Assembly (NCBI RefSeq): GCF_012927345.1 | Contig: NZ_JABBGJ010000006.1 | Coordinates: forward strand, 124,001 to 188,000 | Origin: Paraburkholderia polaris | GTDB taxonomy: Bacteria; Pseudomonadota; Gammaproteobacteria; Burkholderiales; Burkholderiaceae | Reading direction: 5' to 3' | DNA length: 64,000 bases | Part shown: piece after piece, positions 17,438 to 26,122 of the stretch | How positions within the stretch are numbered: the stretch's first letter is position 1 | Layout of the letters: each line of letters begins with the position of its first letter | Made by a program: the position numbers and the translations under genes | The notes under the pieces: generated by a model | Database searches by the model: none | Seen by the model: the letters and a program-made list of their open reading frames with translations, nothing else | What the model was told of the DNA's origin: nothing

Positions 17438-18225
17438 ACGCGCAGCCGTCGTCTCAGGCGCGGCCGGACTTCGATACTTCAGTTGCAAAGCCGAGGGGCG
17501 CCGGCAAGCCGACTATCGTCCTGGTGCACGGTGGCCAGCATAGTGGTACGTGCTGGCAGCCCACCGTCGACGCATTGCGCGCGCGCGATCCTTCAGCGCA
17601 GGTACTCGCCGTCGATCTGCCCGGCCACGGTAACGAACCGGGCAATCTGGCGACGCTGACCATCGCGCAATGCGTCGAGAGCGTGACGGCGCAAATTCTC
17701 GCGACGCGGCCGGACCGGGTGATGCTGGTCGGCCATTCGATGGCGGGGATCACGCTGCCCGGTGTGGCGGCGCGGCTTGGGCCCGCGCTCGTGCAACGGA
17801 TGGTTTTCATCGCCTGCTGCATCCCGCCTGACGGCAAGACCGTGCTCGATACACTGCATGCGCCGATGAACGTGATCGCGTCGCGAGCCGCACGGCGCAC
17901 CGCCGTTAGCGCGCCGTTCCCCGCGTTCATCGCGCGCTGGGTATTCGCCAACGGCATGACGCGGGAGCAGAAGCAACGCGTCGTGGCGGGTCTGTGTGCC
18001 GAAAGCACCAGGGTGACGACCGAACCGGTCGATCGCTCGACATTACCGCGCGTACCGATGAGCTGGGTGCTCACTCAACGCGACCGTGCGTTGCGGCCGA
18101 AGGTGCAACGCGAATTCATCGGCAACCTGGGCGGCGTGGACGAAGTGATCGAACTCGATACCTGTCATAACGCGATGATCAGCGAGCCGGTGAAGCTGGC
18201 GGAGATTCTGTTGAGCCGGTGCTGA
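17434..18225 (+). CDS. Alpha/beta-hydrolase fold enzyme
   Basis: This is a 263-residue protein. It starts with TTG inside the stop of the SDR gene (TTGA overlap). The oxyanion region is VLVHGGQHSG, the nucleophile Ser lies in LVGHSMAGI, and the late DTCHNAMIS carries the catalytic His. The pattern resembles esterases and salicylate/pyrethroid-type hydrolases, and also meta-cleavage product hydrolases, but is not specific. It is the last gene of the operon that begins at 7739 and is followed by a strong terminator. Hydrolysis of an ester, lactone or C-C bond of a pathway intermediate is plausible and unproven. Confidence 0.78.
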   Translation: MNAQPSSQARPDFDTSVAKPRGAGKPTIVLVHGGQHSGTCWQPTVDALRARDPSAQVLAVDLPGHGNEPGNLATLTIAQCVESVTAQILATRPDRVMLVGHSMAGITLPGVAARLGPALVQRMVFIACCIPPDGKTVLDTLHAPMNVIASRAARRTAVSAPFPAFIARWVFANGMTREQKQRVVAGLCAESTRVTTEPVDRSTLPRVPMSWVLTQRDRALRPKVQREFIGNLGGVDEVIELDTCHNAMISEPVKLAEILLSRC

Positions 18226-18232
18226 GCATGAC

Positions 18233-18263
18233 GAAGGGCGCTTGCTTTACGCAAGCGCCCTTC
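18233..18263. terminator. Bidirectional terminator between convergent genes
   Basis: Arms GAAGGGCGCTTGC (18233-18245) and its exact complement (18251-18263) enclose the loop TTTAC. It sits between the convergent hydrolase and indolepyruvate oxidoreductase genes. The T-run after the 3' arm is short on both strands. Confidence 0.75.
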
Positions 18264-18275
18264 AGCTTCATCACG

Positions 18276-21200
18276 TCACACTACGAGTCGCTCTTCTCGC
18301 GGCGCCTTCGGCTGGTTCGGCCCCCTTGCCTGCGCATACTCCGTCATCAATGCCTGCCGCTTTTTCTCCACAGCGTGGATGTTGCGTTCCTTGACGTGAC
18401 CAAATCCTCGAATCTCGTCCGGCAACTTCGCGAGCCGGATCGCCACATCGAGATTGTCCGCATTCAGTGAAGCGCAAAACGTTTCCACCAGTGCGATGTA
18501 GTCTTCGATAAGTTGCCGCTCCATGCGCCGCTCGGCAGTCTTGCCGAATATATCGAACGCCCCGCCGCGCAGACCTTTGAATTTAGCCAGCATGCGGAAC
18601 ATGGGCAGCACCCAAGGTCCAAAGCGGCGCTTGATCAGGTGCCCATGCTCGTCGCGCTTGGCGAGCAAAGGCGGGGCGAGATAGAAGCTGAGCGCGTAGT
18701 CTTTGCCCGGCTCGCCTTCGAACTGGGCGCGCAGCTTGTCGAGATAGGCCGGCTCGGCATAGAGTCGTGCGACTTCGTATTCGTCCTTGTAGCTCATCAG
18801 CTTCGCGAGATTTTGCGCGACGGCGCGCGTGAGCGGCATCTGCATATCGCCGCTGATTTGCGATTCCCTCGCGCGTAGTCGTCCCACCACGTTTCGATAG
18901 CGCTCTGCATAGCGCTCGTCCTGATACTCGACGAGAACCTGCGCGCGCGTCTCGATCAGCTTCTCCACCGACTGCGGCAGTTGCAGCACGACCGCCTGCG
19001 TTTGCGCTAAGTCGCGCGTTTGCCGTGGCACGAACTGATCCACCGCCTGCGCGCCGTGTTCAGCGATATAGCGCCCCCAATCGAACGCGAGGCGGTTCTT
19101 CTCGACTGCCACGCCGTTCAGTTCGATGGCGCGCAGCAGGCTCGCATTCGAAAGCGGCAACCAGCCCTTCTGCCACACATAGCCCAAAAGCAACGGGTTC
19201 GCGTAAATCGTGTCGCCCAGCAGTGTCAGTGCGAGCTGATTGGCATCGATAAATGCGCAATGCTCGCCGATATTGGCACGCAAATCCTGCTCCGTCTGCG
19301 CACCCGGAAACACCCAATGCGGGTTCTTCACAAACTCGGCCGTGGGTGTGGCGCCGCTATTGATCGCCGCGCGCGTGACGTCGAGTCGCGTCTTCGAGAG
19401 CACTTCCGGCAAGGCCGACACGATCGCATCGCAACCGATGATGAGCCGCGCCTCGCCGGTGCCGATGCGCGTGGCGTGCAGCGCGTCGGGTGTCGGCGCA
19501 AGCTGGATATGGCTCAGCACCGCACCACCTTTCTGCGCGAGTCCCGCCATGTCGAGCACGACGACGCCCTTGCGCTCCAGATGCGCGGCCATGCCGATCA
19601 GCCCGCCGATTGTGACGACGCCCGTGCCGCCGACGCCGGTCACGAGAATGCCGTAGCGTTGCGCGAGCGGTTCGGCCCGCGGCTGTGTCAGCGCCGCAAA
19701 ATCCGGCATGCGATTGTCGCCTTGCGCGGCCCCACCCGCGCCTGCCGGCTTCTTCACTTGCGCACCTTCCGCCGTGACGAAGCTCGGACAGAAGCCCTTC
19801 ACGCACGAAAAATCCTTGTTGCACGACGACTGATTGATCTTGCGTTTGGTGCCAAGCGGCGTCTCGAGCGGCTCGACCGACAGACAGTTCGACTGCACCG
19901 AGCAATCGCCGCAGCCCTCGCAGACCGCATCGTTAATGAACGCGCGTTTGGCGGGGTCAGGGTACGTGCCGCGCTTGCGCCGCCGACGCTTTTCGGTCGC
20001 GCAGGTCTGGTCGTAAATCAGCACGGTGGTGCCGGCCGTGTCGCGCAATTCGCGCTGAATCGCATCGAGCCGGTCACGATGATGGACCTGAACGCCGGTC
20101 GGCAATAACACAGCCGCCGAGTATTTCTCTGGCTCGTCGGTGACGATCACCACCCGCTTCGCCCCTTCCGCGACGACCTGAAACGCGATCTGCGGCACCG
20201 TCAGCACGCCGTCGACCGGTTGGCCACCGGTCATGGCGACCGCGTCGTTATAGAGAATCTTGTAGGTGGCGTTCGCGCTCGCCGCAATCGCCGCGCGGAT
20301 CGCCAGCAGGCCGGAGTGGAAATAGGTGCCATCGCCGAGGTTGACGAATACATGCTTATCGCTCGTGAAATGCATCTGCCCAAGCCACGCCACGCCCTCG
20401 CCGCCCATCTGGCTGAAGGTCTCGGTATTGCGGTCCATCCACATCGCCATATAGTGGCAACCGATACCCGCCAGTGCGCGCGAGCCTTCCGGAACCCGCG
20501 TCGACGTGTTGTGCGGGCAACCCGAACAGAACCAAGGTTTGCGCTCCACCGTGACGCGCGGCCTGGCCGCCTCGCGCTCCTTCGCCTCGATCAAGGCGAC
20601 GCGCCCGGCAATTCTTGCGGCGACGTCAGCGGGCAAATCGGCCTTCGCGAGACGCCGCGCGATCGCCTTGGCGATCAGCGCGGGCGACAGTTCGTGATGC
20701 GCCGGCAACAGCCAGTCGCCACGCGGCACCGACCACTCGCCGCCTTCGTTGTCGCGCTCGTCGAACTTGCCATAGACTTTCGGGCGCACGTCGTCGCGCC
20801 AGTTGTACAGCTCTTCTTTCAGCGCGTATTCGAGAATCTGACGCTTCTCCTCGACGACCAGGATTTCCTGCAAGCCGGTCGCGAAGTTGCGCGCGTCCTG
20901 CGCGTCGAGTGGCCATACACAACCCACTTTCAACACGCGAATGCCCACCTGCGCGCACGTTACGTCGTCGAGGCCGAGGTCGAGGAGCGCCTGGCGCACG
21001 TCCAGATAAGCCTTGCCCGCGGTCATGATGCCGAAGCGCGGCGCGGGTGAATCGATCACCACGCGGTTCAGTTTGTTGGCGCGTACATAGGCAAGCGCCG
21101 CATACCACTTATGGTCGAGCAGCCGCGCTTCCTGCGCGAGCGGCGGATCGGGCCAGCGGATATTCAGGCCACCCTCCGGCATCGTGTAATCGTCCGGCAG

Positions 21201-21896
21201 CGTGATCTGTACACGCTCGGGATCGATCTCGATCGATGCGGTCGACTCCACCACATCTGTCACGCATTTCATCGCGACCCACAGGCCCGAATAGCGGCTC
21301 ATGGCCCAGCCATGCAGCCCATAGTCGATATATTCCTGCACGCTGGACGGATACAGCACCGGAATCCCGCTTGCGATGAACGCGTGCTCCGACTCATGCG
21401 CCACCGACGACGACTTCGCGCCATGATCGTCGCCTGCCAGCACCAGCACGCCGCCATGCTTGTCGGTGCCCGCCGAGTTCGCGTGACGGAACACGTCGCC
21501 GGTGCGATCGACGCCCGGCCCTTTGCCGTACCACATGCCGAATACGCCGTCGTAGGTCGCGCCGGGCCACAGATTGATCTGCTGCGAGCCCCACACGGCG
21601 GTAGCCGCGAGGTCTTCGTTGACGCCCGCCTGAAACACGACGTCATGCGCTTTCAAATGGCTTTTGGCCTTCCACAGCGCCATATCCAGCGCGCCGAGCG
21701 GCGAGCCGCGATAGCCCGAGATATAGCCGGCGGTATTCAAACCCGCGCGACGGTCGCGTTCTTTCTGTAACATCGGCAGGCGCGCCAATGCCTGAGTGCC
21801 GCTGATATAAATGCGGCCTTGGTTCAGGGTGTATTTGTCGTCGAGTGAGACGGCGGCTAGCTCCGCTTCTTGAGCGGGCGATGCTGGCGCGTTCAT
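18276..21896 (-). CDS. Indolepyruvate:ferredoxin oxidoreductase family, fused subunits
   Basis: The start at 21896 has GGAGACAAGCCC in front; the longer frame to 22088 would overlap the divergent LysR gene. The product is 1206 residues. The N-terminal pyrimidine-binding part has YISGYRGSPLGALD, and the central TPP domain has LGDGTYFHSG and AMTGGQPVDG. A cysteine cluster, CEGCGDC at about 659 and CNKDFSCVKGFCP near 700, should bind an iron-sulfur centre. The gamma domain ILVTGVGGTGVVTIGGLIG comes last. Such fused enzymes decarboxylate aryl-pyruvates or other 2-oxo acids to acyl-CoA, often in aromatic amino acid breakdown. It is transcribed away from a LysR gene with a palindrome between them. 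A direct link to diterpenoids is not evident. Confidence 0.9.
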   Translation of the reverse strand: MNAPASPAQEAELAAVSLDDKYTLNQGRIYISGTQALARLPMLQKERDRRAGLNTAGYISGYRGSPLGALDMALWKAKSHLKAHDVVFQAGVNEDLAATAVWGSQQINLWPGATYDGVFGMWYGKGPGVDRTGDVFRHANSAGTDKHGGVLVLAGDDHGAKSSSVAHESEHAFIASGIPVLYPSSVQEYIDYGLHGWAMSRYSGLWVAMKCVTDVVESTASIEIDPERVQITLPDDYTMPEGGLNIRWPDPPLAQEARLLDHKWYAALAYVRANKLNRVVIDSPAPRFGIMTAGKAYLDVRQALLDLGLDDVTCAQVGIRVLKVGCVWPLDAQDARNFATGLQEILVVEEKRQILEYALKEELYNWRDDVRPKVYGKFDERDNEGGEWSVPRGDWLLPAHHELSPALIAKAIARRLAKADLPADVAARIAGRVALIEAKEREAARPRVTVERKPWFCSGCPHNTSTRVPEGSRALAGIGCHYMAMWMDRNTETFSQMGGEGVAWLGQMHFTSDKHVFVNLGDGTYFHSGLLAIRAAIAASANATYKILYNDAVAMTGGQPVDGVLTVPQIAFQVVAEGAKRVVIVTDEPEKYSAAVLLPTGVQVHHRDRLDAIQRELRDTAGTTVLIYDQTCATEKRRRRKRGTYPDPAKRAFINDAVCEGCGDCSVQSNCLSVEPLETPLGTKRKINQSSCNKDFSCVKGFCPSFVTAEGAQVKKPAGAGGAAQGDNRMPDFAALTQPRAEPLAQRYGILVTGVGGTGVVTIGGLIGMAAHLERKGVVVLDMAGLAQKGGAVLSHIQLAPTPDALHATRIGTGEARLIIGCDAIVSALPEVLSKTRLDVTRAAINSGATPTAEFVKNPHWVFPGAQTEQDLRANIGEHCAFIDANQLALTLLGDTIYANPLLLGYVWQKGWLPLSNASLLRAIELNGVAVEKNRLAFDWGRYIAEHGAQAVDQFVPRQTRDLAQTQAVVLQLPQSVEKLIETRAQVLVEYQDERYAERYRNVVGRLRARESQISGDMQMPLTRAVAQNLAKLMSYKDEYEVARLYAEPAYLDKLRAQFEGEPGKDYALSFYLAPPLLAKRDEHGHLIKRRFGPWVLPMFRMLAKFKGLRGGAFDIFGKTAERRMERQLIEDYIALVETFCASLNADNLDVAIRLAKLPDEIRGFGHVKERNIHAVEKKRQALMTEYAQARGPNQPKAPREERLVV

Positions 21897-21909
21897 GGGC
21901 TTGTCTCCG

Positions 21910-21930
21910 ATACTGGTTTCGGGCCAGTAT
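21910..21930. promoter_or_regulatory. LysR-type operator palindrome
   Basis: ATACTGG-N7-CCAGTAT is a perfect inverted repeat of 21 bases containing a T-N11-A core (21914 and 21926). It lies between the indolepyruvate oxidoreductase start (21896, minus) and the LysR start (21990, plus), which is where a LysR regulator binds to control itself and its target. Confidence 0.7.
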
Positions 21931-21989
21931 AGGCAGGCCGATTCCAGCGGTAAAACCACAAAAACGCAAGCCTCGCATCCGAAAAACGC

Positions 21990-22895
21990 ATGGCCAAAGA
22001 CGTCACCCTCAGACAACTCCGCTACTTTGTCGCCGCTGCCCGCGCGGGACAGTTTTCGATGGCGGCCGCGAGCGAACATGTGTCGCAATCGGCGATCACC
22101 AATGCCGTGATCGCGCTCGAACAGGCGCTCGGCGCACGCTTATTCGACCGCGGCGCGCACGGCGTGACGCTCACCGCCGACGGTCACGATTTCTACAATC
22201 ATGCACGGCACGTGCTGGAGTCCGTGCGGGACGCGTTGCACAAGCCGCGTTCGGGCGCACGGGCCAGTTCGGGCACAGTGCGGATTGCCGCCTCGTATGC
22301 GGTGCTGGGCTATTTTTTGCCGGAGTTACTGGCGCGGTTTCGCGCGAGTTTTCCTGCGATCGAGCTCGATCTGCGGGATATGGACCGGCCCGCTATTGAA
22401 GAAGCGGTCTTGCGAGGCGACATCGATCTCGGCGTCACCCTGGTATCGAACGTCGAACGCCTGGGCGAGTTTGGGCACCAGATTCTGATTCGTTCGCGGC
22501 GGCAGTTATGGACCGCGCCTTCGCATCCGTTGGCGATGCTGCCGAGCGTTTCGCTGGCTGATGTAGCTGCGCATCCGAGCATTGTGCTCACCGTCGACGA
22601 AGGCGAGGCTTCGATGATGCGCTATTGGCGCGCGGCCGGATTGGAGCCGAACATCGCATTTCGGACCGGGTCAATGGAAGCCGTGCGGGGCTTGGTGGCC
22701 AATGGCTTTGGCGTGACCGTTCTGTCGGATATGCTGTTTAGAGCCTGGTCGCTCGATGGAACGCGCATCGATGCGCGGCCTCTCGTCGACCCGATCCCGC
22801 CGATGGAAGTCGGCTTGCTATGGCGCCCCAGCGGGGAAATTGCGCCAGCTGCGCGACAGTTGCAGGAGTTTCTGATTCAGGCACATAGCACATAG
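21990..22895 (+). CDS. LysR-family transcriptional regulator
   Basis: The protein has 301 residues, the usual size. The N-terminal winged helix-turn-helix reads LRQLRYFVAAARAGQFSMAA, then SQSAITNAVIALEQALGARLFDR. A linker helix and the effector-binding domain follow from about residue 90 (TVRIAASYAVLGYFLPELLARF). The gene is divergent from the indolepyruvate oxidoreductase gene. The 93 bases between them hold a T-N11-A palindrome, so it most likely activates that gene with an amino-acid or 2-oxo-acid inducer. The stop lies in a small run of ACATAGC repeats just before the convergent MarR gene. Confidence 0.88.
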   Translation: MAKDVTLRQLRYFVAAARAGQFSMAAASEHVSQSAITNAVIALEQALGARLFDRGAHGVTLTADGHDFYNHARHVLESVRDALHKPRSGARASSGTVRIAASYAVLGYFLPELLARFRASFPAIELDLRDMDRPAIEEAVLRGDIDLGVTLVSNVERLGEFGHQILIRSRRQLWTAPSHPLAMLPSVSLADVAAHPSIVLTVDEGEASMMRYWRAAGLEPNIAFRTGSMEAVRGLVANGFGVTVLSDMLFRAWSLDGTRIDARPLVDPIPPMEVGLLWRPSGEIAPAARQLQEFLIQAHST

Positions 22896-22945
22896 CGCGT
22901 GGGACATAGCGCATGGTTCGGAGGTTCGGCAGGAGAGAAACCACC

Positions 22946-23407
22946 TCACGCTTCAGCCGTGCCGCAGCTTGCCAACGCCTGGGCCAGATTCGCCCGCATG
23001 CGATGCAACAAGCCGATCAGTACCTCACGCTCGTGAGCATCGAGGCCGGCTAAGGCGTCGTCCGCAACCCGGTCCCCGACATCCAGCACCTGGGCGAGCG
23101 CTGCCCGCGCCTTGCGGGTCGCTTTCACACAGTAAGCGCGCCGGTCGTGCGCATCCGCCACCCGCATCACCCAGCCGCCTTCGGTCATTCTGTCCAACAG
23201 CCTCGTCAACGAAATCGGCGATATCTCCAGCGTCTCGGCAAGCCTTGCCTGATTCGTCTCGCCATACCAGGAAAGATAGGCCAGCACGCGACTCTGTGCG
23301 CGCGTCAAGCCGAGGCGAGCCTTGGCCCGCTCATCGAAAAGCCGGCCGCACAGCCGGCCCGCGTCCGTGATCAGAAAGCCCAAGCGGTTGTCGTAGCCGT
23401 TTTCCAT
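22946..23407 (-). CDS. MarR-family transcriptional regulator
   Basis: I choose ATG 23407 (MENGYDNRL), giving 153 residues, because this begins where MarR proteins usually begin. A longer frame reaches 23467. The winged helix region is LTRAQSRVLAYLSWYGETNQ, LAETLEISPISLTRLLDRM, and the wing DAHDRRAYCVKAT with the conserved DxR. Dimerisation helices are at both ends. The gene is divergent from a 14-helix drug efflux permease, the standard MarR arrangement, and a 14-base palindrome lies between them. It is probably a repressor relieved by a phenolic or lipophilic ligand. Confidence 0.87.
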   Translation of the reverse strand: MENGYDNRLGFLITDAGRLCGRLFDERAKARLGLTRAQSRVLAYLSWYGETNQARLAETLEISPISLTRLLDRMTEGGWVMRVADAHDRRAYCVKATRKARAALAQVLDVGDRVADDALAGLDAHEREVLIGLLHRMRANLAQALASCGTAEA

Positions 23408-23440
23408 GCCGGCGATTATACGAGCCAATTTAGTCAAATG

Positions 23441-23465
23441 TGAACATGACGGCGATATCTGTCTC
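23441..23465. promoter_or_regulatory. Candidate operator, TGAACA-N13-TGTCTC
   Basis: TGAACA (23441-23446), 13 bases, TGTCTC (23460-23465), the same two hexamers as the element before the GMC gene. It lies in the MarR/efflux divergent promoter. This is the least certain functional member of the set because its neighbours are not clearly catabolic. Confidence 0.35.
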
Positions 23466-23472
23466 AATTACA

Positions 23473-23486
23473 ATAAGCACGCTTAT
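23473..23486. promoter_or_regulatory. Candidate MarR operator, ATAAGC-AC-GCTTAT
   Basis: A perfect 14-base inverted repeat in the 115-base divergent region between the MarR gene and the efflux permease gene, 37 bases upstream of the permease ATG. Its length and AT/GC pattern fit MarR dimers. Confidence 0.55.
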
Positions 23487-23522
23487 CAATTTTGCGCGCG
23501 ACGCGACTGAGACCTCTACGTT

Positions 23523-25076
23523 ATGGCAGGACATTCCACGGCACCCGCCCAGCCACCGCAACCCGGCGCTGGGCTCAACCGGCCGCTGATCACCGTGTCG
23601 ATCATGCTGGCCACGCTGATGCAATCGCTCGACAGCACGATCGCCAACGTGGCACTGCCGCATATGCAAGGCGCGCTCTCCGCGTCGCAGGACGAAATCA
23701 CCTGGGTTCTCACCTCGTATATCGTGTCCGCGGCCATCGCCACGCCGCTCACCGGCTGGCTTGCCACCCGCTTCGGCGTCAAGCATCTGCTGGCTGCCTC
23801 GATCACGGGCTTCACGATCGCTTCCGGCTTCTGCGGTCTGGCGGACTCGCTGCCGCAAATCATCATCGCGCGCTTGTTGCAAGGGATCTTCGGCGCGTCG
23901 CTGGTGCCGTTGTCGCAATCCATCCTGCTCGATATCAATCCGCGCGAAAAGCAGGGCCAGGCGATGGCCGTGTGGGGCATGGGCGTGATGGTCGGGCCGA
24001 TTCTCGGGCCCACGCTCGGCGGCTGGCTGACCGAGAGCTATAACTGGCGCTGGGTGTTCTTCATCAATCTGCCGGTGGGCGCCTTCGCGCTATTCGGCAC
24101 ACTCGCCTATCTGCCGGAAAACCGCCGCAAGCTCGGCGAGCGGTTCGATTTTTTCGGCTTCGCCACCCTGAGTCTGGCCGTCGGCGCATTGCAGGCGCTG
24201 CTCGATCGCGGCGAGCAGCTCGACTGGTTCAGTTCGATGGAAATCCGCGCCGAAGCGCTGCTGGCCGTCATCAGCTTCGCCTTCTTCATTGCCCATACGG
24301 CGACCGCGGGGCCGCGCTCTTTCTTCCGCTATCAGTTATTGAAGGACCGCAATTTCGTCACCGGCGTATTCTTCATCTTCGTGGTCGGCGCAGTGATGTA
24401 CGCCACGCGCGCACTCCTGCCGCCAATGCTGCAATCGCTGATGAATTACGACGCCGCCACCGCGGGTCTCGTCAGTGCGCCGAGCGGCGTCGGCACGATG
24501 ATCGCCATGATGGTCGTGGGCCGGCTGATCGGCCGCTTCGACGTGCGCGTGCTGCTCGTCACGGGTTTTCTGATCTCGGCGTTCGCGCTGTGGCAGATGA
24601 CACACTACTCGCTGGTGTTGTCGCCCTCGGACATTGTCTGGCCGGGCGTGGTGCAGGGATTCGGCCTGGGCCTCGTGTTCGTGCCGCTCAGTTCCGTCAC
24701 CTTCTCCACGCTGGCCGGCGAACTGCGCAGCGACGGCACCGCCATCTATAGCCTGATGCGCAACATCGGCAGCAGCATCGGGATTTCGGTGGTCCAGACC
24801 TTCATCACGCGCAATACCCAGGTGGCGCATGCATCGCTGGCCACCCATGTGTCGGTATACGACCCCGTGGTGCAGAACCAGGTCGATCTGCATTCCCCCA
24901 GCGCGCTCGCATTGCTGGACATGCAGGTCACCCAGCAGGCCTCGATGATCGCGTATATCGACGACTTCAAGCTGATGTTCATCGCTACCCTGCTGGTGAT
25001 TCCTTTGCTGGCCATCATTCGCCCGGCCCGTCATTCGAGCGCCTCGCCCGCCGACGCTCATGTCGCGATGGACTAG
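23523..25076 (+). CDS. EmrB/QacA (DHA2) family multidrug efflux permease
   Basis: The protein has 517 residues and about 14 membrane segments, as in DHA2 transporters. Motif A-like GWLATRFGVKHLL follows the second helix, and the family motif C is seen in VGPILGPTLGGWLTE. The first helix has MLATLMQSLDSTIANVALP, which is highly characteristic of EmrB. It exports lipophilic or amphipathic compounds with protons, normally with an EmrA-type adaptor, which is not present here. The divergent MarR gene is its likely repressor. In this neighbourhood it could remove toxic terpenoid intermediates, but that is speculation. Confidence 0.88.
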   Translation: MAGHSTAPAQPPQPGAGLNRPLITVSIMLATLMQSLDSTIANVALPHMQGALSASQDEITWVLTSYIVSAAIATPLTGWLATRFGVKHLLAASITGFTIASGFCGLADSLPQIIIARLLQGIFGASLVPLSQSILLDINPREKQGQAMAVWGMGVMVGPILGPTLGGWLTESYNWRWVFFINLPVGAFALFGTLAYLPENRRKLGERFDFFGFATLSLAVGALQALLDRGEQLDWFSSMEIRAEALLAVISFAFFIAHTATAGPRSFFRYQLLKDRNFVTGVFFIFVVGAVMYATRALLPPMLQSLMNYDAATAGLVSAPSGVGTMIAMMVVGRLIGRFDVRVLLVTGFLISAFALWQMTHYSLVLSPSDIVWPGVVQGFGLGLVFVPLSSVTFSTLAGELRSDGTAIYSLMRNIGSSIGISVVQTFITRNTQVAHASLATHVSVYDPVVQNQVDLHSPSALALLDMQVTQQASMIAYIDDFKLMFIATLLVIPLLAIIRPARHSSASPADAHVAMD

Positions 25077-25110
25077 CCCGCACACGCGAAGAACTTTGCT
25101 TCGGTTTATC

Positions 25111-25135
25111 TGTACATTTATCGCTATTCTGTTTA
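25111..25135. promoter_or_regulatory. Candidate operator, TGTACA-N13-TGTTTA
   Basis: TGTACA (25111-25116), 13 bases, TGTTTA (25130-25135), about 70 bases before the SDR start at 25204. It is a member of the ten-element set with constant spacing. Confidence 0.5.
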
Positions 25136-25203
25136 AATTACAAAAACCAAGACACCACCCGGCGGGCGATCGATCCATTGCTGGGCACGACATGAGGAGA
25201 CAT

Positions 25204-26058
25204 ATGCAGATCGACCTGAGCAGCAAGCGCGTGATCGTCACCGGCGCATCACGCGGCATCGGCCGCGCAATCGCGCGGGCTTTCGCGGCCGAAGGCGCGC
25301 GCGTCGCCATTTGTGCGCGCACCAGCGCCGACCTTGAAACGGTTGCGGAAGACCTTAAAGTGCGCGGCGCATCCGCCGTGATCGCGCACTCGGTCGACGT
25401 GACCGATACCGAAGGCGTCAAACAGTTCGTCGAACATGTGGCGCAAAGCTGGGGCGGCGTGGACGTGCTGATCAACAATGCCGGCCAGGGCCGTGGCGGC
25501 AACCTCGAAACGCTGACGCCCGAACAGATCCTCGAACACGCCAACATCCTGCAAATGGGGCATTTCCGCTTCGTGCAGGCGGTGGTGCCGCATATGCGCA
25601 AGCAACGCTGGGGCCGCATCATCGAGATCAACGCGCTTGCGGGCGTCGTGCCGACGCCGGATGGCATTCCGTCGGTCGTCAATCGCGCGGCCTGCGTGGC
25701 GATGTCGAAATCGCTCGGCATGTCGCTCGCGAAAGACAACATCCTCGTCAACACGCTGAACATGGGCTGGATCGACACGGGCCAGTGGGACCGCCACTAT
25801 CGCGAGATGCCGGCCGGCTGCACGCGTGAGGAGTTCGACCAAATGGTGCTGAAGGTCGTGCCGATCGGCCGCTTCGGCAAACCGGAAGACGTCGCGGGCA
25901 TGGCGCTGTTCCTGTCGAGCGACTACGCGAGTTTCATCAGCGCGGCATCGATCGATATCGCCGGCGGCATGGGCGGCCAGATCGCCTACTACCCGACGCT
26001 CAAACGCGATTTCTACGAAGCGGTGAAGGCGCGCGGCGAGGCAGTGGTCGACCGGTAA
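25204..26058 (+). CDS. SDR-family protein with an atypical active site
   Basis: The ATG at 25204 follows AGGAGACAT, giving 284 residues. The NAD(P) fold is clear: VTGASRGIGRAIA near 12-24 and NNAGQG at 91-96. The catalytic region is unusual. Where the Ser is expected there is INALAG (142-147), and in place of the Tyr-x3-Lys motif there is VVNRAAC (158-164), so neither Tyr nor Lys is present. A group of SDRs with Asn/Arg at this place is known to me and may still be active on acyl-CoA thioesters. The gene has its own TGAACA-type element upstream and precedes a permease gene. It could be one of the dit dehydrogenases; the exact reaction is unknown. Confidence 0.78.
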   Translation: MQIDLSSKRVIVTGASRGIGRAIARAFAAEGARVAICARTSADLETVAEDLKVRGASAVIAHSVDVTDTEGVKQFVEHVAQSWGGVDVLINNAGQGRGGNLETLTPEQILEHANILQMGHFRFVQAVVPHMRKQRWGRIIEINALAGVVPTPDGIPSVVNRAACVAMSKSLGMSLAKDNILVNTLNMGWIDTGQWDRHYREMPAGCTREEFDQMVLKVVPIGRFGKPEDVAGMALFLSSDYASFISAASIDIAGGMGGQIAYYPTLKRDFYEAVKARGEAVVDR

Positions 26059-26122
26059 GCGGGCGGGAAAGCATCATGCTGCCGCGGCGTACTTTTCTTC
26101 AGCACGCTGCATTCCATGACGT

